Shown: positions 1 through 12,022, counted from the stretch's first letter. The stretch: DNA of 64,000 nt from Xiphydria camelus (GCA_963678675.1 OY783194.1:30978278-31042277), one strand, 5' to 3'. Numbers and translations are program-made. Notes: generated from the letters alone by a model not told the origin.

Positions 1-421
1 CCGCTAGCCGCTTTTTATTTTCAAATTAGTGTTCACAATTCTTCGTGTAAAAGACCAACTCCTGCTCGAGACTTCCTAGTTTATGCCTCTCCTCGATCGG
101 AGTCTCCGTTCATTTTATACTCTTCAACTATCAACCGAACTTTATTTTCTCTCCCCAACTTATCTCCTTATCTGTTTCCTTCCTACGTCCTACCAGCGAC
201 CACGGGTGTCCGACATTTCACAAAGGTTCCACCCTACGTCCACGCGTTCCCAGTGTACACAGCTAATAGAGAAGTCTAGGAGAGATCAGTCTCAAGCAGC
301 TCTAGGTCACTCTGGCTAGAGAAAAAAATGTCTGTAGTGTACACAGTCGGTAAATTTATCTAGCTAGAGTCTCTGCGATCTAGCTAGATTTCGCTCTACA
401 GTGTACACGCACCAATCTGCA
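1..421. other. Anonymous non-coding stretch
   Basis: No gene is recognised. The only visible structure is a recurring short word around AGTGTACAC (near 255, 338 and 400) and repeats of CTAGCTAGA near 360-390. The short open frame at 83-319 has no recognisable domain or coding character. Confidence 0.4.
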
Positions 422-673
422 CACAGAAAAAGAATTAGTAGGATCTACTAATAATTACTTGCGACCCCGCAAGTAATTATTTATTTACATCAATTTCATA
501 TTTTTTCATATTAATTTTACATTTCTTCCTTGCAGCCACGTGCTATTGCACATGATTGCAATGAAGAGATATCTAATCGATGTATTAAAAGAGTTTGTTA
601 ATGCAAATAAATAATTACTTGCTACCCCGCTATAGTAATTTTAAGTAGAGCCAACTAATTCTTTTTCTCCGTG
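422..673. mobile_element. MITE-like palindrome, family A copy 1
   Basis: The element starts CACAGAAAAAGAATTAG and ends CTAATTCTTTTTCTCCGTG, so the ends are inverted repeats. Inside are the inverted words ACTTGCGACCCCGCAAGT and AATAATTACTTGC. Other full or partial copies lie at 14424, 23493, 32660, 40166, 53031 and 58182. The copy at 58182 has TA on both sides, as expected of Tc1/mariner-type insertion. There is no coding capacity. Confidence 0.8.
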
Positions 674-1365
674 TACTCGCTAGGCGTGGGTCGCGTCGAG
701 AGGCGTTGGAAATATTCATCGATCGCTGCGCGTCGAGGTGTACCGTGATTGTAAATCACAGAAGAGGGACCGATAATTATATACCTGGATCGCAATGTTT
801 TACAATCGAAACATCGTCTACCGACCGCAGCGGGGAGCGGGAAACCCCGCGCGATGTCCCGCTACGCGCATAATCCCGGGCGAGTGGAGAACACGTTTAT
901 AGAATGTTCTCTCGATTCTCGAAATCGACCACAGGTAGGCAGGTACTATTATAATATTTTCACCTCTTCCTCTCTCTCGCATACAAATCGTTACCATTGC
1001 TCCGAGACTCACCGTGCGGATTTCTCCGTGCATTATTTATGGGCGTTATACCTCCATCCGCATGGGAAGGTGGTACCCGAGAGAGGCGCCGCGGATAGTC
1101 GACCCTGAAACTTTCGGAAATCTTACCTTTCCGCGAGAGAACTCGTATTACAGCTCGGACGAATGTCGGAGTTTCGCATAAATTAAAATAAATTTAAAAG
1201 TCGACGACATTGGTAAAGACCGGCGGCCGGTTTCTACGTATAAAATCTACGTCCATCAGCGGCACAAATCGAGATGTTTCACGGGCGATCGAACCAGCCG
1301 TACACGCGCGCGCGCGCGTCCTTTAGTTCGACGCTCGAGCTTTCGAACGTACGGATAAAGGTATA
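674..1365. other. Anonymous CpG-containing stretch
   Basis: No gene, RNA or repeat is recognised apart from a short alternating CG/CA run near 1302-1318. Small open frames overlap on both strands without domain similarity. Confidence 0.35.
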
Positions 1366-1597
1366 CAAATTCATGGTGACGCTCGACGCTTATTTTCAGT
1401 GTCAAATAGGTCACGTGACCAAGAGTATTCGCAAATAAGCAGTCATGCTTCAAGTGCGTCTTATTTTTCGAATGATGCAAATTATCAAAAATGAATTATG
1501 CAAAATAGTAACTGCTTATTTGCGAATAATCTTGATCACCGATTTGATCACCTATTTGACACCGAAAATAAGCGTCGAGCGTCACCGTGAATTTGCT
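1366..1597. repeat. Foldback element with ~80-bp arms
   Basis: The left arm (about 1366-1444) contains GACGCTCGACGCTTATTTTC and TATTCGCAAATAAGCAGT. The right arm (about 1510-1597) contains their reverse complements with a few changes. A spacer of about 65 bp separates them. No coding capacity is seen, and the family is not seen elsewhere in the window. Confidence 0.75.
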
Positions 1598-2564
1598 TTC
1601 GATTTCACGACGGCGACTGTAACGACGACGCGGTGACGTCCTCGCGCACGGCGATGAGGAACGAACCGAGTCATCCCCGGCCCATCGTAGACGCGGTTAT
1701 AGCGGCGCGTTACTCAATTCAGCTCCGCAAGGCCGAAAAATACTTTATTCCCGTCCTTTCGTCGGCCAATTATGAATTGCACGTAGGACGAAATTGGTCG
1801 AGAGGACGTAAAAGCACGCGCCAAGAGTATACCCACTTAAACGCTCTCCGAACGCTTTTAAATCGCGAAGGCCCGCGACTGTATATGGAATGATCGCGAG
1901 TTCGACGAGAATGCCAAATTAATTTTAATTCTCCCATTCGGCGGCGCGCCCGAAAGGCGTGGGCACTTTGGGGAGTATTTCTCAAGCGCCGCCGCGGTGC
2001 TCGCGACTGCGACCCACGTAACCCCTGTCGCCAGAAGTGCTTTGGATTATCGTCCTCGGGGATATACAATATACCGAGGAGACAATTTATCAATATGTAG
2101 TTAATAAATCTAATCTCAAATACGGTGAAATAAATATTTCGTTAGGACGAGAAAATATATGTTAATTATTGAAATGTTTATTTCATTCAAATGATTGTCT
2201 CGAGGAATTTAATTGCTCCAAATAAATATCGTAATAGTTCACGAATATTTACTTGATCCGATAAACATTTTTATTTCCGCATATTTACATAAATATTTAT
2301 TTACTACAAATAAACTGTTTTCTCGGTGAACGAAGTTAAACTTACTCACCAGGAAAGAAATTTCCATCGCTATTATCTTATTGTCTCCGAACGTTTTGCT
2401 GATATTTATATAATACTTTTTTGAAGATCAGATCTTTATCTATAACAAATTCTTATATTGATGTAGGCCAAAAGTTCTACAGTGCTACAGTGTCTTCTAC
2501 ATAATATAGGTATATATATTATATGTGTATGGGTTATCGTGCGCGAGCAGACAATTGATAGGCG
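1598..2564. other. Anonymous stretch, AT-rich after 2100
   Basis: 1598-2100 is moderately GC-rich with no recognisable gene. From about 2120 to 2331 it becomes AT-rich with repeated AATAAATATTT words and ends in TTTTCTCGGTG, which matches the terminus shared by the MITE-like families here. A degraded element is therefore possible but not proven. Confidence 0.35.
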
Positions 2565-3430
2565 TACAATTTGTCACGGTATCCTTTTACTGGGGAAAAA
2601 ACATGCTATTCTTTTTGCTATCGCGCTATGACACATATCCGCGGCGCCTCGGCGCGTTTCTCGGTGGCGGCTGCAGGGATATCCTGCGCGAAGAGGGAGA
2701 GATAATGATTTAGCGACTCGTTGATTACAATTTTATTCTACCGAAGAATACAGTGCTCGCGAGTACGGTGGTAGATTTTCGTCGATACCATATTAAACTG
2801 AGAGAAATAATTGCTGGGGTGTCAAACGAATATTTCTTGAACCAAGAACATATTATGATCTTAACAATTTTTAGGAATACAGATTCTTGCTCGAAGAATA
2901 TGCATTCCTGATTCAAGAATGCCTTCGCTGTGACGAGAAATTCTTCTTGCGCAAACAAAAATAATTACTCGAGTCTGACAAATATTTGTTTGCTGGAAGA
3001 AAACCATGTCTTGATCCTGGAATGATATCATATTTTTAATTGAAGAAAACCTTTTTTTGATACCATCAATTATTTCTCTCAGTATAAGTTTGCGATAAAA
3101 TCAATTCCGGATACGCGTGCAAATTTGTCAAGCCACTGTTTCCTTTTACTGGAAAAAAAACGTGCTTTTTTTTGCTATCGCGCTATGACACACATCCGTG
3201 GCGCCTCGGCGCGATATCCGGTGGCTGCAAGGATATCCTGCGTGAAGAGGGAGAGATAATAACGAAGATGATAATTTAGCGATTCGATTGATGCACAATT
3301 TTATATACACCCAAAGAGTACGGTGCTCGAACACATGCGGTCGGAATTCTTCATTCTAACGTTTAACGAGCGTTAGATTTCCGTCGGCGCCAAAATTGCG
3401 CGATAAAATCAATTCCGGATACACCTGCGA
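2565..3430. repeat. Imperfect tandem duplication split by an element
   Basis: The block at about 2565-2790 recurs at about 3120-3385. Both contain CCTTTTACTGG, a C/T variant of TTGCTATCGCGCTATGACAC, GGCGCCTCGGCGCG and GAGGGAGAGATAAT. The word GCGATAAAATCAATTCCGGA also occurs twice (about 3090 and 3400), marking the unit edges. A family B element lies inside the first unit. Confidence 0.75.
2797..3083. mobile_element. MITE-like palindrome, family B copy 1
   Basis: It begins ACTGAGAGAAATAATTGCTG and ends CAATTATTTCTCTCAGT. The inner arms carry inverted words around TGATCTTAACAATTTTTAGG and AAGAATATGCATTC. Other copies are at 10545, 13101, 32339 and 36519. Confidence 0.8.
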
Positions 3431-4341
3431 ATTTACAGCGGACATCGAGAACTCCTCGTATATATACTTCCGACCGAGCGGATCCCACCTTCCAAATTAG
3501 TCCGGCAATTGGAAGAACATAAATTAGCGCGAGACACTCGGCGACGAGCTCCTGTAGACACCTACGTGACGAGTCGTACCATTTAGCGCGGACTCGCCGG
3601 CCGCGCCGTTTTTACGCGCGATTCGGCGCGCGGAATGCTTATAAATTTTTTTCCCCCGTTCCACACGTCCGATCGCGCGCATTTGAATATTTACGACGGG
3701 ACGTACAGAGCGCCTACAGGACTCCGGCTCCGATCTTGGTCGGCGTCCACACGGTGCAGAAACTCGGGATGGTTTTTGCCGGGCCCAAGGCCTCGCCTCG
3801 GCGAGACGTGAATGAATCTAGAACCTGTTCCTCCTCCCGGCACTTTTTTAAATTCTCGCGCACAGCTCCTCTCGCGGGATGCCGTGAGCTTCGCGCGCGG
3901 CGCGATGTAGTGGCTGCGCTCCGCTTTGCACGCGGCCGAGTCGTGCGCGCGCGCCGGAGAGCCGACCGACGCGAGAGAGAGCGTGCCGATATTCGAAATC
4001 GCTTAGACCGCCGCGTAATCAAATTGAAAATTAATCGGGGCTCTGCGATTTAGTCTCCGGATTTGCCTGAATTCGATATGTAGCGATTTATAATCGCCAG
4101 CCGTTTCGAAATCGTTGCTTCGAGTGTAACATTCGAAAGACGTCACTAACGCGACTGTCGCCGTGCATCCTGGAGATCCTTGTATACGGAAAAAAATTGA
4201 TCGTGGCATTTGCAAAGTTTGCGGTCAATTTCAGGACACACTGAGAGAAATTTCGAGGTCGCACAGCAATTAGTATATAGCTGTGGTAGCTATATTTTAA
4301 GGCTGAGTGAGGTTAACTAGACGATGCAGGTAGATAATATA
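3431..4341. other. Anonymous stretch with a family D fragment
   Basis: Most of this is CpG-rich anonymous DNA with overlapping arginine-rich open frames on both strands, which is a composition effect. About 4186-4240 contains a terminal fragment of the family D element (TACGGAAAAAAATTGATCG and TTTGCAAAGTTTGCGG). No gene is recognised. Confidence 0.35.
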
Positions 4342-4550
4342 CACGGAAAAAAATTAATTGTAACATTTACAAAGTTTGTGGCAAATTTCGTGACAAGGCC
4401 AATTTATTGTTACGATAACTACAATTTTAGTAGAAATTACAGCAACGCTTGCAACTTCTACAAGTTTTACCATAATTTTTACTAAAATTGCGGTTATCGT
4501 AACGATAAATCGGCCCCGTCCCGAAATTTACCACAAATTTGTTCTCCGTG
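4342..4550. mobile_element. MITE-like palindrome, family D copy 1
   Basis: It starts CACGGAAAAAAATTAATTG and ends ACAAATTTGTTCTCCGTG, with TA on both sides. The arms carry GGCCAATTTATTGTTACGAT and its inverted partner (ATCGTAACGATAAATCGGCC). Related copies are at 4709 and 12023. Confidence 0.8.
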
Positions 4551-4708
4551 TAACAATACCAAATACTAACAAGAGCAATACGCATTGCTGAAATAACTAT
4601 ACGAATAGCCGAAATAAAAAGAAGTAATTGCTAAGGTAACTAGAACTTACACTCATATTAATAAATTACTAGCGTAGGTACAATCTAGAAAATTTCTCCC
4701 AGTGCAAT

Positions 4709-4886
4709 GCCAATTTATTGTTACGATAACTGCAATTTTATTGAAAAATTACAGTAAAATTTGTAGAACTTTCAAGCGTGCTGTAATTTTTACCAAAATT
4801 ATAGTTATCGTAACAATAAATCAGCCTTGTCCCGAGACTTACCACAAACTCTGTAAAAATGCTACGATTTGTTTTTCCCCCGTGGG
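4709..4886. mobile_element. Family D copy 2, truncated
   Basis: This shares TGCCAATTTATTGTTACGAT and ATCGTAACAATAAATCAGCC with the intact copy at 4342. The left terminus is replaced by unrelated sequence, and the right end reaches a CCCCCGTG variant of the usual terminus. Confidence 0.7.
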
Positions 4887-6853
4887 GCGAAACCCGCTAG
4901 GTATACCAACGCGCCACCCCGACGATAGTCCTGGCGATCCTTCGGCATCGAGCACTCCCCCCACCCGAAGCCCACGTGTACACCACCGCATTGCAGCCGA
5001 CTGCCGAGCCAGTGTCGGAAGAGGAACACTGGCGAGCGGTCGTGCGCGCACGCGATCGGTCGACGATTAAACTCGATTTCGAATCGCTTCGAGACAAACT
5101 ATAGGTATCAGTTTATCCGGAAGCACGCGGGACACGTCGGTTCTTTCGTACGCGACGAAGTTCGTGGGATTAAAAGTTCGGTCAATTTTACTTCGACTCC
5201 ATCGGGAGGTGCAGTCCGAAAGACCGGTTCCGGGGGAGTCCCGCGGAACGTCTCAGAGCATGCGAGAAGTCGGAGCTTTCTAGTCGGAGAGAGGTGAGCT
5301 TTTGGAGTGTACTTTCTTCCGCGCGTGCGATCCCAAGCCGGGTTTACGTAATGCGGAAAATGTCCAATCGGTGCCAGGAATCGAAAGTTGATCGACGATG
5401 CTCCATCGTCATGACGACGCGTCACGGCGAGACGTTCGTTTATTTCGCGGAGGAGTTGAAAATCGTACCTAGCACCGAGTGCAGCGCGTATTTGCCTCGC
5501 CCGCGATGTCGCTGGCGTGCCTGGCGCGGGTTTTTTATTCGAATTTTCGGACCCCCGCTTTTTGCAGTGCCTCACCGGAAGATAATTTCTAGAAGGAAAT
5601 TCAAGTTTGCTCTCGCTCGTCACTTCGTGGATCTCACGGTGGATGCGGGGTGTCTCAATTTTTGTTTCGATGCCACGGATTCTGTCGCTGATAAATTTCG
5701 AGTTGTAATTTTTAAGCGTACCGACCAATAAATAATCGGTTCACACGCATTCGTCAGCCAAGGCATATACTGCCGGAGCTAACGAGAGCATGAGAATTGT
5801 CCATTAGTTGGTGCGTTTAAGGATGACATTTTAAAAGGTCACCAGCGACAGAATTCGTGACGCCGAGAGTACATCGATTTTTGCCACCAGAAAAGAAAAT
5901 AAAGAAACGTATCGTAGGAATTTCCAGCAGTCGAAGCACCTCTAAAGGCGCCCACGGAGCTGAAAACGTGCGAGCGATATTTATAGCCCGATTTTTCCCC
6001 ATTGAGAAATCGTAAAACCGAGCGACAGGGCGAGCACTCTCGAGTTCTCGATCGGTACTCAACCGAGCGATTCTCTATGTACGCGCCAACAATATGCGTA
6101 CCGACCCACACGCTCGTATTATATTACGTACGGACGTGTCGATCCGCGCGTAGTACAGAGAAGCAGATTACCGGTTTCGGGAAATCGATTCCCCGGCGCG
6201 ATCGGTGAAAGCTTTACGCTCGATCGTTCGAATAGAAGCAACGGGTTCGCCGGAAATTTCCTGGAAAGATATCAAAAGCGATGCCTCTCTCCTCCGCATC
6301 GGAATATCAACCCCCGTGGCTCGATCAGGTATACCGGTCAAATGAGGGTATTCATTATGCGGTCCCTTTACCTGGAATCTCACGATAATTCCCGTGTACC
6401 GTTCGAGCGTACCTATCCGTATTCACCATTCGCGTACAGGCATCGTCGAAACTGGCAATTACGATCGATCGGTATTCGCGATAAAAATGGACGCGGTCGG
6501 GCGAGTCTTCCGCGATTTTCTTTGCGATCCCCGGTCGCCTTCCGCGCGAAAAAACAACCCGCTTCGCGGAGGCGGTAGACTCATCGCGTTGCGCTCGCTT
6601 CGCTCCTGGCCGAAGGCACGTAACGGGCGAGTCCCGAGAGGTGGCCGATTCGCCGATCAATGACGTCACGCCTCGCGAGACTGGTTTCTATATTCGACGA
6701 TACCCCGGTGCAATTGCGCGATTACCTCGCATCGCGGTGCAACGATTCGACCTCCGAGCGTAACGGGCGGAAAAATGTCGTCCGCGTCGATCGAGCTTTC
6801 GCCGATCTCTTCGTTGCGAATCGTTAACACTTGGTGGACAGCGGTCGAATCTA
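4887..6853. other. Anonymous intergenic DNA
   Basis: No gene, RNA or repeat is supported. Open frames up to about 200 codons occur on both strands (for example 5108-5728 minus against 5294-5731 plus) and overlap each other, with no recognisable domain. A CRE-like palindrome TGACGTCA sits at about 6661. Confidence 0.35.
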
Positions 6854-7023
6854 CACTGGGAAAAATAATTTGATTAAAATGACAAAACGCATCTGGTGAA
6901 ATGTGTTTGGTTATCCTAACCAAATGTTTAGTTATTCTAATCAAAGAATGGTCAGTTTAACCAAACAGTTTGGTCATCGTCTCCAAGATTTTGGGTAAAT
7001 TGACCAAATGTTTTTCCTCGGTG
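6854..7023. mobile_element. MITE-like palindrome, family C copy 1
   Basis: It begins CACTGGGAAAAATAATTTG and ends ATGTTTTTCCTCGGTG, with TA on each side. The interior is made of TTGGTTA/TAACCAA words in alternating orientation. Other copies are at 34759, 39738, 39857, 47993 and 63487. Confidence 0.8.
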
Positions 7024-7055
7024 TAACACGAGGTGTAACATCAGCGGACAGAAAT

Positions 7056-7482
7056 AAAGAACTACCCAGATTCTCTGGCGTTACGTAACCGATTGTGTGG
7101 CACTGGAGTGAAAACTCGAATTTTTGCAAAATATCGCCATGCAAAATAGTATTTCATTCACCTCGTATGGCAAAAATTAGTACAATATTGCATATTTTTG
7201 AATAATTTGGTATTTTTTACAATACAGCCAACGGGCGCACGGAGAAAAATAAGAAATAGGAATTGAAAAATAAGAAAATCAGTATATTACTTTTCTCTGT
7301 ATGCACGTTAGCTGTACCTATTGCAAAGATGCAAAATTATTCAAAAATATGGTATGTCGTACCAATTTCTACCGTACGAGGGAAATGAAATGCTATTTTG
7401 TATGGCAATATTTTGCAGAGATTCGAGTTGTCATTCCAGTACCACGCAATCGATCACACAATGCCAGAATCTGGGCACTCAG
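7056..7482. repeat. Foldback element with ~170-bp arms and a small element at its apex
   Basis: The left arm runs from about 7056 (CCAGATTCTCTGGCGTTACG) to 7237. The right arm runs from about 7306 to 7482 (AATGCCAGAATCTGGGCA). Both contain forms of TGCAAAATATCGCCATGCAA and AGTATTTCATTCACCTCGTA. About 7239-7303 at the apex is a short palindrome starting CACGGAGAAAAATAAG and ending TTACTTTTCTCTGTATG, which appears to be a separate insertion bearing the common MITE terminus. Confidence 0.75.
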
Positions 7483-9036
7483 TGTCTTTCATTTCAAATC
7501 CATTTTTCTCCTTATAGATCCAACTACGATAATTCATTTCCTCTGCGCAACAACATAACAGAGCGCGTTTATTATGTTCATTGAACGCCTCCGCTTCGAT
7601 CGCCGTTATCTCGTCGTCCACGAACTTTGACCAAAATCAATGTACTCTTTCGAAGACCGCGTGGCGATCTGCGAAAAATTTCCACGCCAGAACAAACGTC
7701 CCAGGCAACACACGAGGCAGCGACGACTACACCGAAGCGGACGCCACTGCGAGCGTAATAGCCCCGCTCCGTTCCGCTATATTATTGTCGATTTGTCGAT
7801 CAATGACGTCACGCGCCCCGCGACGCGTTTGTATTCGGCGATGGCGAAAAAAGAGAGAAGAAAACCATCGCAAGTGGTATGGTGAGGCTGGCAATCGGGC
7901 AACGAACTCGACCTGCCGGTGCGCCCCGTCTCTTTCCTCTTCCTCGGCTCCCTCCAACCGTCTGATCCTCTCCTTCTCTCTCTCCTTCATTCTTCGAGCC
8001 TCCAGAGGCTCTCCTATCCCGCCTTCTCCGCCTCGCTCCGTCCTTCGCGCTCGTGTCCGCGCGTACATCCCTCCGCCGTCTCCGTCTCGCCTCCATTCGC
8101 ATCTTCGCGAAAGGAGCCCCGTAACGATATCGTCTCCACGCCGCGTTGTCGCGTCGGTGTGGAGAGACACAGGCGAGACGTGACAACAACGGATTATTCT
8201 TCGGCGAAATCGCGAAAGGGCAACGCTACGTGATTTTTGAGAGGTGGGAGTGGTTTGTTTTCCTTTTTTTTTTTTCGTCCACTTCGAGTCCCGGTCTCGC
8301 GCGCGACGCGGCCGCCGAGGGGGAGGAGGCGGATAGATGTTTATTTTATGAGCTCCGTTGGAGAGAAAGAGAGGAAGCATCGATGATAGAGACGAATGGA
8401 TTTTAATAGCGGTCGAGCGGGAACGGCGATCCTTATCTGCGGAATTTTCGAGCGCACCCGTGGAAAGTACAGTTCGACGCGAGCTACAATCGCCACCCCT
8501 CCGCGGTGATCCACTTATCGTAATTAGGTACGCGAGAAGCGCCCACAAAGGAAGTCCCGTAGGACTTCGGGAGCCCACCTGACCGCAGGAAAAGAGCGCC
8601 CGTATACCTGTCTCGATCCCGGCGGAGGGTCGTCGTCCCGCTCACGGGAACCTGCTGCACCGTACGGACTCCATGGTTTCGCACCGCGTGGTCGTTGCGC
8701 ATCGCCGCCCGCGTCGAACGGAGGGCTTCAAAAATCGGAACAGATGTCGGCCGATGCGCTTGCGGTCGTTCTCGGTTATCCTCGTTCTGTTCGTAGGTCT
8801 CTCTTCCACCCTTCTCGCTCGCTTATTCAGGCGCATTTCACTCCCACGCCCCTCGAGCAGAACGACTTCGACGCACTCGAATTCGGGGAGTCCCGGAATT
8901 TTCCATCATCGCGAGAGATCAACCTCGAGAGACCGCGGCTTGATGGGTGCGTTCGGCAAGCCGCTCGTCGACTGGGTTTTGCCGATCTAATCGGAAGAGC
9001 GCCGAGTGCGCGGATAAACGCGCGCAAGGAATTAAA
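7483..9036. other. Anonymous CpG-rich stretch with a pyrimidine-rich core
   Basis: No gene is supported. 7920-8110 is strongly C/T-rich on the plus strand, which opens long serine- and arginine-rich frames on both strands (7581-8183 plus, 7727-8578 minus) that are composition effects. A second TGACGTCA is at about 7803. An untranslated exon or promoter could lie here, but nothing identifies one. Confidence 0.35.
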
Positions 9037-9283
9037 GAGTGTAACTTCTAAAGGGTCTAAGTGCCAAAAAGGCAAAGTTGGGGAAATCGGTAAAAACAGG
9101 CAGATGCTTTAAAGGAATATAGTGGAGCATGTCTTGTAGATTTTTCAGTTTCGAGCCTCTACGTATGCTTTTGCACATAGACCCTTTTCAGATGCATTGG
9201 GGTTTGCACTTAGAACCGTTTTCGAGCAAAATATATATTTTTGCAAATATGGCACTGAGACCCTTTAGAAGTTATACTCTTCA
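9037..9283. repeat. Terminal-inverted-repeat element, ~245 bp
   Basis: The left end reads AGTGTAACTTCTAAAGGGTC and the right end is its inverted partner GACCCTTTAGAAGTTATACT. The repeats extend inward to AAGTGCC and GGCACT. The ends do not carry the CAC-x-GAG terminus of the other families. There is no coding capacity. Confidence 0.7.
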
Positions 9284-9429
9284 ATTCAAGGACCATTGAT
9301 TGCGCGGATCCTATTCGAATTCGGTATTTGTATCAAAACAAAATATTGTCAAGTTCTTATTTGTTATCTGTGTACACACGTGTTGTACGAGAAAGAAAAT
9401 AACCGAAAATACAATTATTGGCAAGATTA

Positions 9430-9645
9430 CAAGTACGTTTTTTTTCCGCAAGACTGTGACGTCATCGAAAAGCCAGAAAGACGCATTTATGCCGAGCAAC
9501 GAGTGCGAGAGAGATGGTCTCAAAAGACGATGACGTAGCTGCATTTCAAAGTCATTTACCAGCTCAAACGAGGCCGAAAGAGAAAAATGAAAAAAATACA
9601 CGATCAATAATTCCGTCCAAATTTGTCGAATCTGCAATAAATGAA
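9430..9645 (+). repeat. Dispersed repeat family S, copy 1
   Basis: Characteristic words are TGACGTCATCGAAAAGCCAG, GAGCAACGAGTGCGAG and GATGACGTAGCTGCATTT. Other copies are at 54372 (plus), 10830 (minus) and 51198 (minus). No clear terminal inverted repeats and no tRNA-like promoter boxes were seen, so its class (SINE or degraded MITE) is open. Confidence 0.7.
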
Positions 9646-10544
9646 ATTCAAGAAAACCGAATTTACGCAAAACCATCCCCGTCAAAACTTCTTTTCACCC
9701 CCGTGAGGAAGGGGGAATTATCCCTTCCAAAGGGAGATATTTGTATCGCTGCTTTAATTTTCAATAAATGTCGTTTGTCCGTAATAGGATGTTAAACGCA
9801 CGCCGGGCTATAAGGCGAACGCGCGCCGGCATATCCATATATGCGCGCGCCTCTCAGAAAGTAGGTCCTCCTCTCCCCGAGACTCTCTCGTGCACTCGTG
9901 GACTTGTCGACTGTTCGCGAGCAGCAGCGATTAACGGGCGTAACGCTAAATTGTATAATTTATACTCGGCCGAGCGGGTATCCGGCGCGCGGTTTTTCGG
10001 AGCATATCTCCCTTTTTCGCGCGGCCGGTCCGCGCGAGGCAAAAATCGAAATTGCGGTCCGTTCGCCGCGAGAGAAGAGGAGAGGTACCGCTATATTCCT
10101 CGGTTTTACGAGGACCTCACGACGGCAGTCACCCGTGCATACGAATTCTTACGGGATGAATCGATCGCGCGCAAGCGTACAATGCGTGTGGAGTCAGTTG
10201 GCGAGGCGAGACCCGGTCGAGGGGCTAACTACTTTGCGGGGCTTCGCGCATGTAAGAACAGATCGTAATTCTCTCCGGAGCGTATACCCGATGTGAACTT
10301 CCCCCGGAGGGTAGTGTACAGTCTGCACGATCCGACGCGAAGGGGCCATCGCGAGGCACGAAATCGGTGTCACGGTATTTCGGTCGCCCGGTTGCCCGCC
10401 GACTTTTTTCCCTCTTATCTTCCGATATCGTATAGAAAGTAAAACTATAGCCTGTGCCACGCGACGCGAGATCGGGCTCCGACACACATTCGCACTCGCG
10501 ATTCGACCAGGTGATTCTGGAGCGAGATTTCATCTGCGTGATAT
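9646..10544. other. Anonymous intergenic DNA
   Basis: CpG-rich, with short overlapping open frames on both strands. No gene, RNA or repeat is recognised. Confidence 0.35.
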
Positions 10545-10810
10545 GCTGAGAGAAATAATAGCTAGTGCCAAGAAAAGGTTTTCTTCAATCAAAAACATGA
10601 TATAATTTCAGGATCGAGCAAAGGTGTTCTTCGCGTAGGAAAATATTCGATAGGCTCGAGTAATTGTTTATTTTTGCACAGGAAGAATTTTTATTTCCAC
10701 GATGGTATCCTTGAATCAAGACTACGTATTCTTCGATCGACAATCTGTATTCTTAAAAATTTGCAGGATCATAATGTTCTTGATTCGAGAAACATTTGTT
10801 AATACTAGCA
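10545..10810. mobile_element. Family B copy 2, right end lost
   Basis: It starts GCTGAGAGAAATAATAGC and continues through the family interior (GTGCCAAGAAAAGG, ATGATATAATTTCAGGATC). It breaks off near 10810 without the usual right terminus, next to a family S copy. Confidence 0.7.
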
Positions 10811-10829
10811 AATCGATTGTAAAGCTCAT

Positions 10830-11045
10830 TTTTTTTTACTACATATTCAACAAATTTCGGCAATATTATTCACCCCGTATTTTTATATTTTTCATTTTCC
10901 GCATTATCTAAGCTGGAAAATGATATTTTGAAATGCAGCTACCTCATCGTCTGGTAAGACTGTTTCCCTTGTGTTCGTTGCTCAGCATAAGCGCGTCTCT
11001 CCGGCTTTTCGATGACATAACAATCTTATACGAAAGCTCTGTACA
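10830..11045 (-). repeat. Dispersed repeat family S, copy 2
   Basis: The reverse complement contains GATGAGGTAGCTGCATTTCA, AGAGACGCGCTTATGCTGAG and GTTATGTCATCGAAAAGCC, matching the copies at 9430 and 54372. Confidence 0.65.
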
Positions 11046-11774
11046 GCTTTTTAATTGATATAGAGATCGAAACGTAAAATCGACTTTTCGACCCGTCCGC
11101 CGAGGACCTCGGAGACTTTCGATCAACTTGCATAATTTCAAAATTGTTATTTGTGAACCCTGTAAACAGTCTACTGCGATCCACAGGCAGGCGTATCCCG
11201 CAACCAATATCGGACGATAATTCCCTTCGTCCACGCGTTCGCGCTTCGAGAAAGCTTCGAGGTTACCCGGCACCGCCTTCACCTCGCCCCGGTAGATGTA
11301 CAGTCCCCCGGTTCAAAGTCTCGAACGAGCGCGGCATTCGCACTTACGTACCAACTGGAAGAACCAACGAGACTATCCCGCCTCGCCTGTAGCGCTCGGT
11401 ACTCAACCTACTCGGAGAAGAGCGGAGAGTAACTGTAGTGCATCTCGCGGCGCGCGTCACCTGTGATCTCGCGCCGTTAGACGAAGCGAATGGGTGACCG
11501 GCATCCGTCGCGACGCGCGACGTCTCGACAATAGGAGAGGAAGCGACAGCTCGTCATACCGACGCGCGCTCGTCGAAATCGACGAAACCAAAAATAGCCG
11601 CGACCGGAAGTCCGCGCATCCTGCGCGCAAGGCGTCGTCTATTCTCGGTGCGGGGTAAAAAGCTCACGGGGAAGAAGCCGCGCGAATGGAGTGGCGACTG
11701 CGTGAATTACTTTTTGTCTGGTGGACGCGCGTCGACGTCGATGATTCGATGGTGAAACGCGGGGATGTATACGG
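11046..11774. other. Anonymous intergenic DNA
   Basis: CpG-rich, with no recognised gene, RNA or repeat. The small open frames have no domain similarity. Confidence 0.35.
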
Positions 11775-12022
11775 AAAGACTGACTGGTACCGGTAAATTT
11801 TACCGTATTTACGATAAGAAGGGTACATATGAGGGTTTTGGGGTGTTCCTATCGTGCTGGAGAACAACTTTTCCTTAGAAAGTGGTAAATTGTAATGCCA
11901 AACTGTTGCGATTTAATGTTTTCTAGAAAATAATTACTGCACTGCATTGTAAAAACATTCGAAAATCATCAGGTGTACCTCTTTTTATTGCAAATACAGG
12001 AAAATTTACCGGTGTCAGTCTT
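11775..12022. repeat. Foldback element, ~250 bp
   Basis: The left arm carries GACTGACTGGTACCGGTAAA followed by TTTACCGTATTTACGATAAG. The right arm is the imperfect inverse, ending in AAATTTACCGGTGTCAGTC. It is directly followed by a family D copy. Confidence 0.6.

Noticed and set aside
5108..5731. Open frames of 206 (minus) and 145 (plus) codons
   Set aside because: They overlap each other on opposite strands, show no domain, signal peptide or splice pattern, and lie in anonymous DNA.
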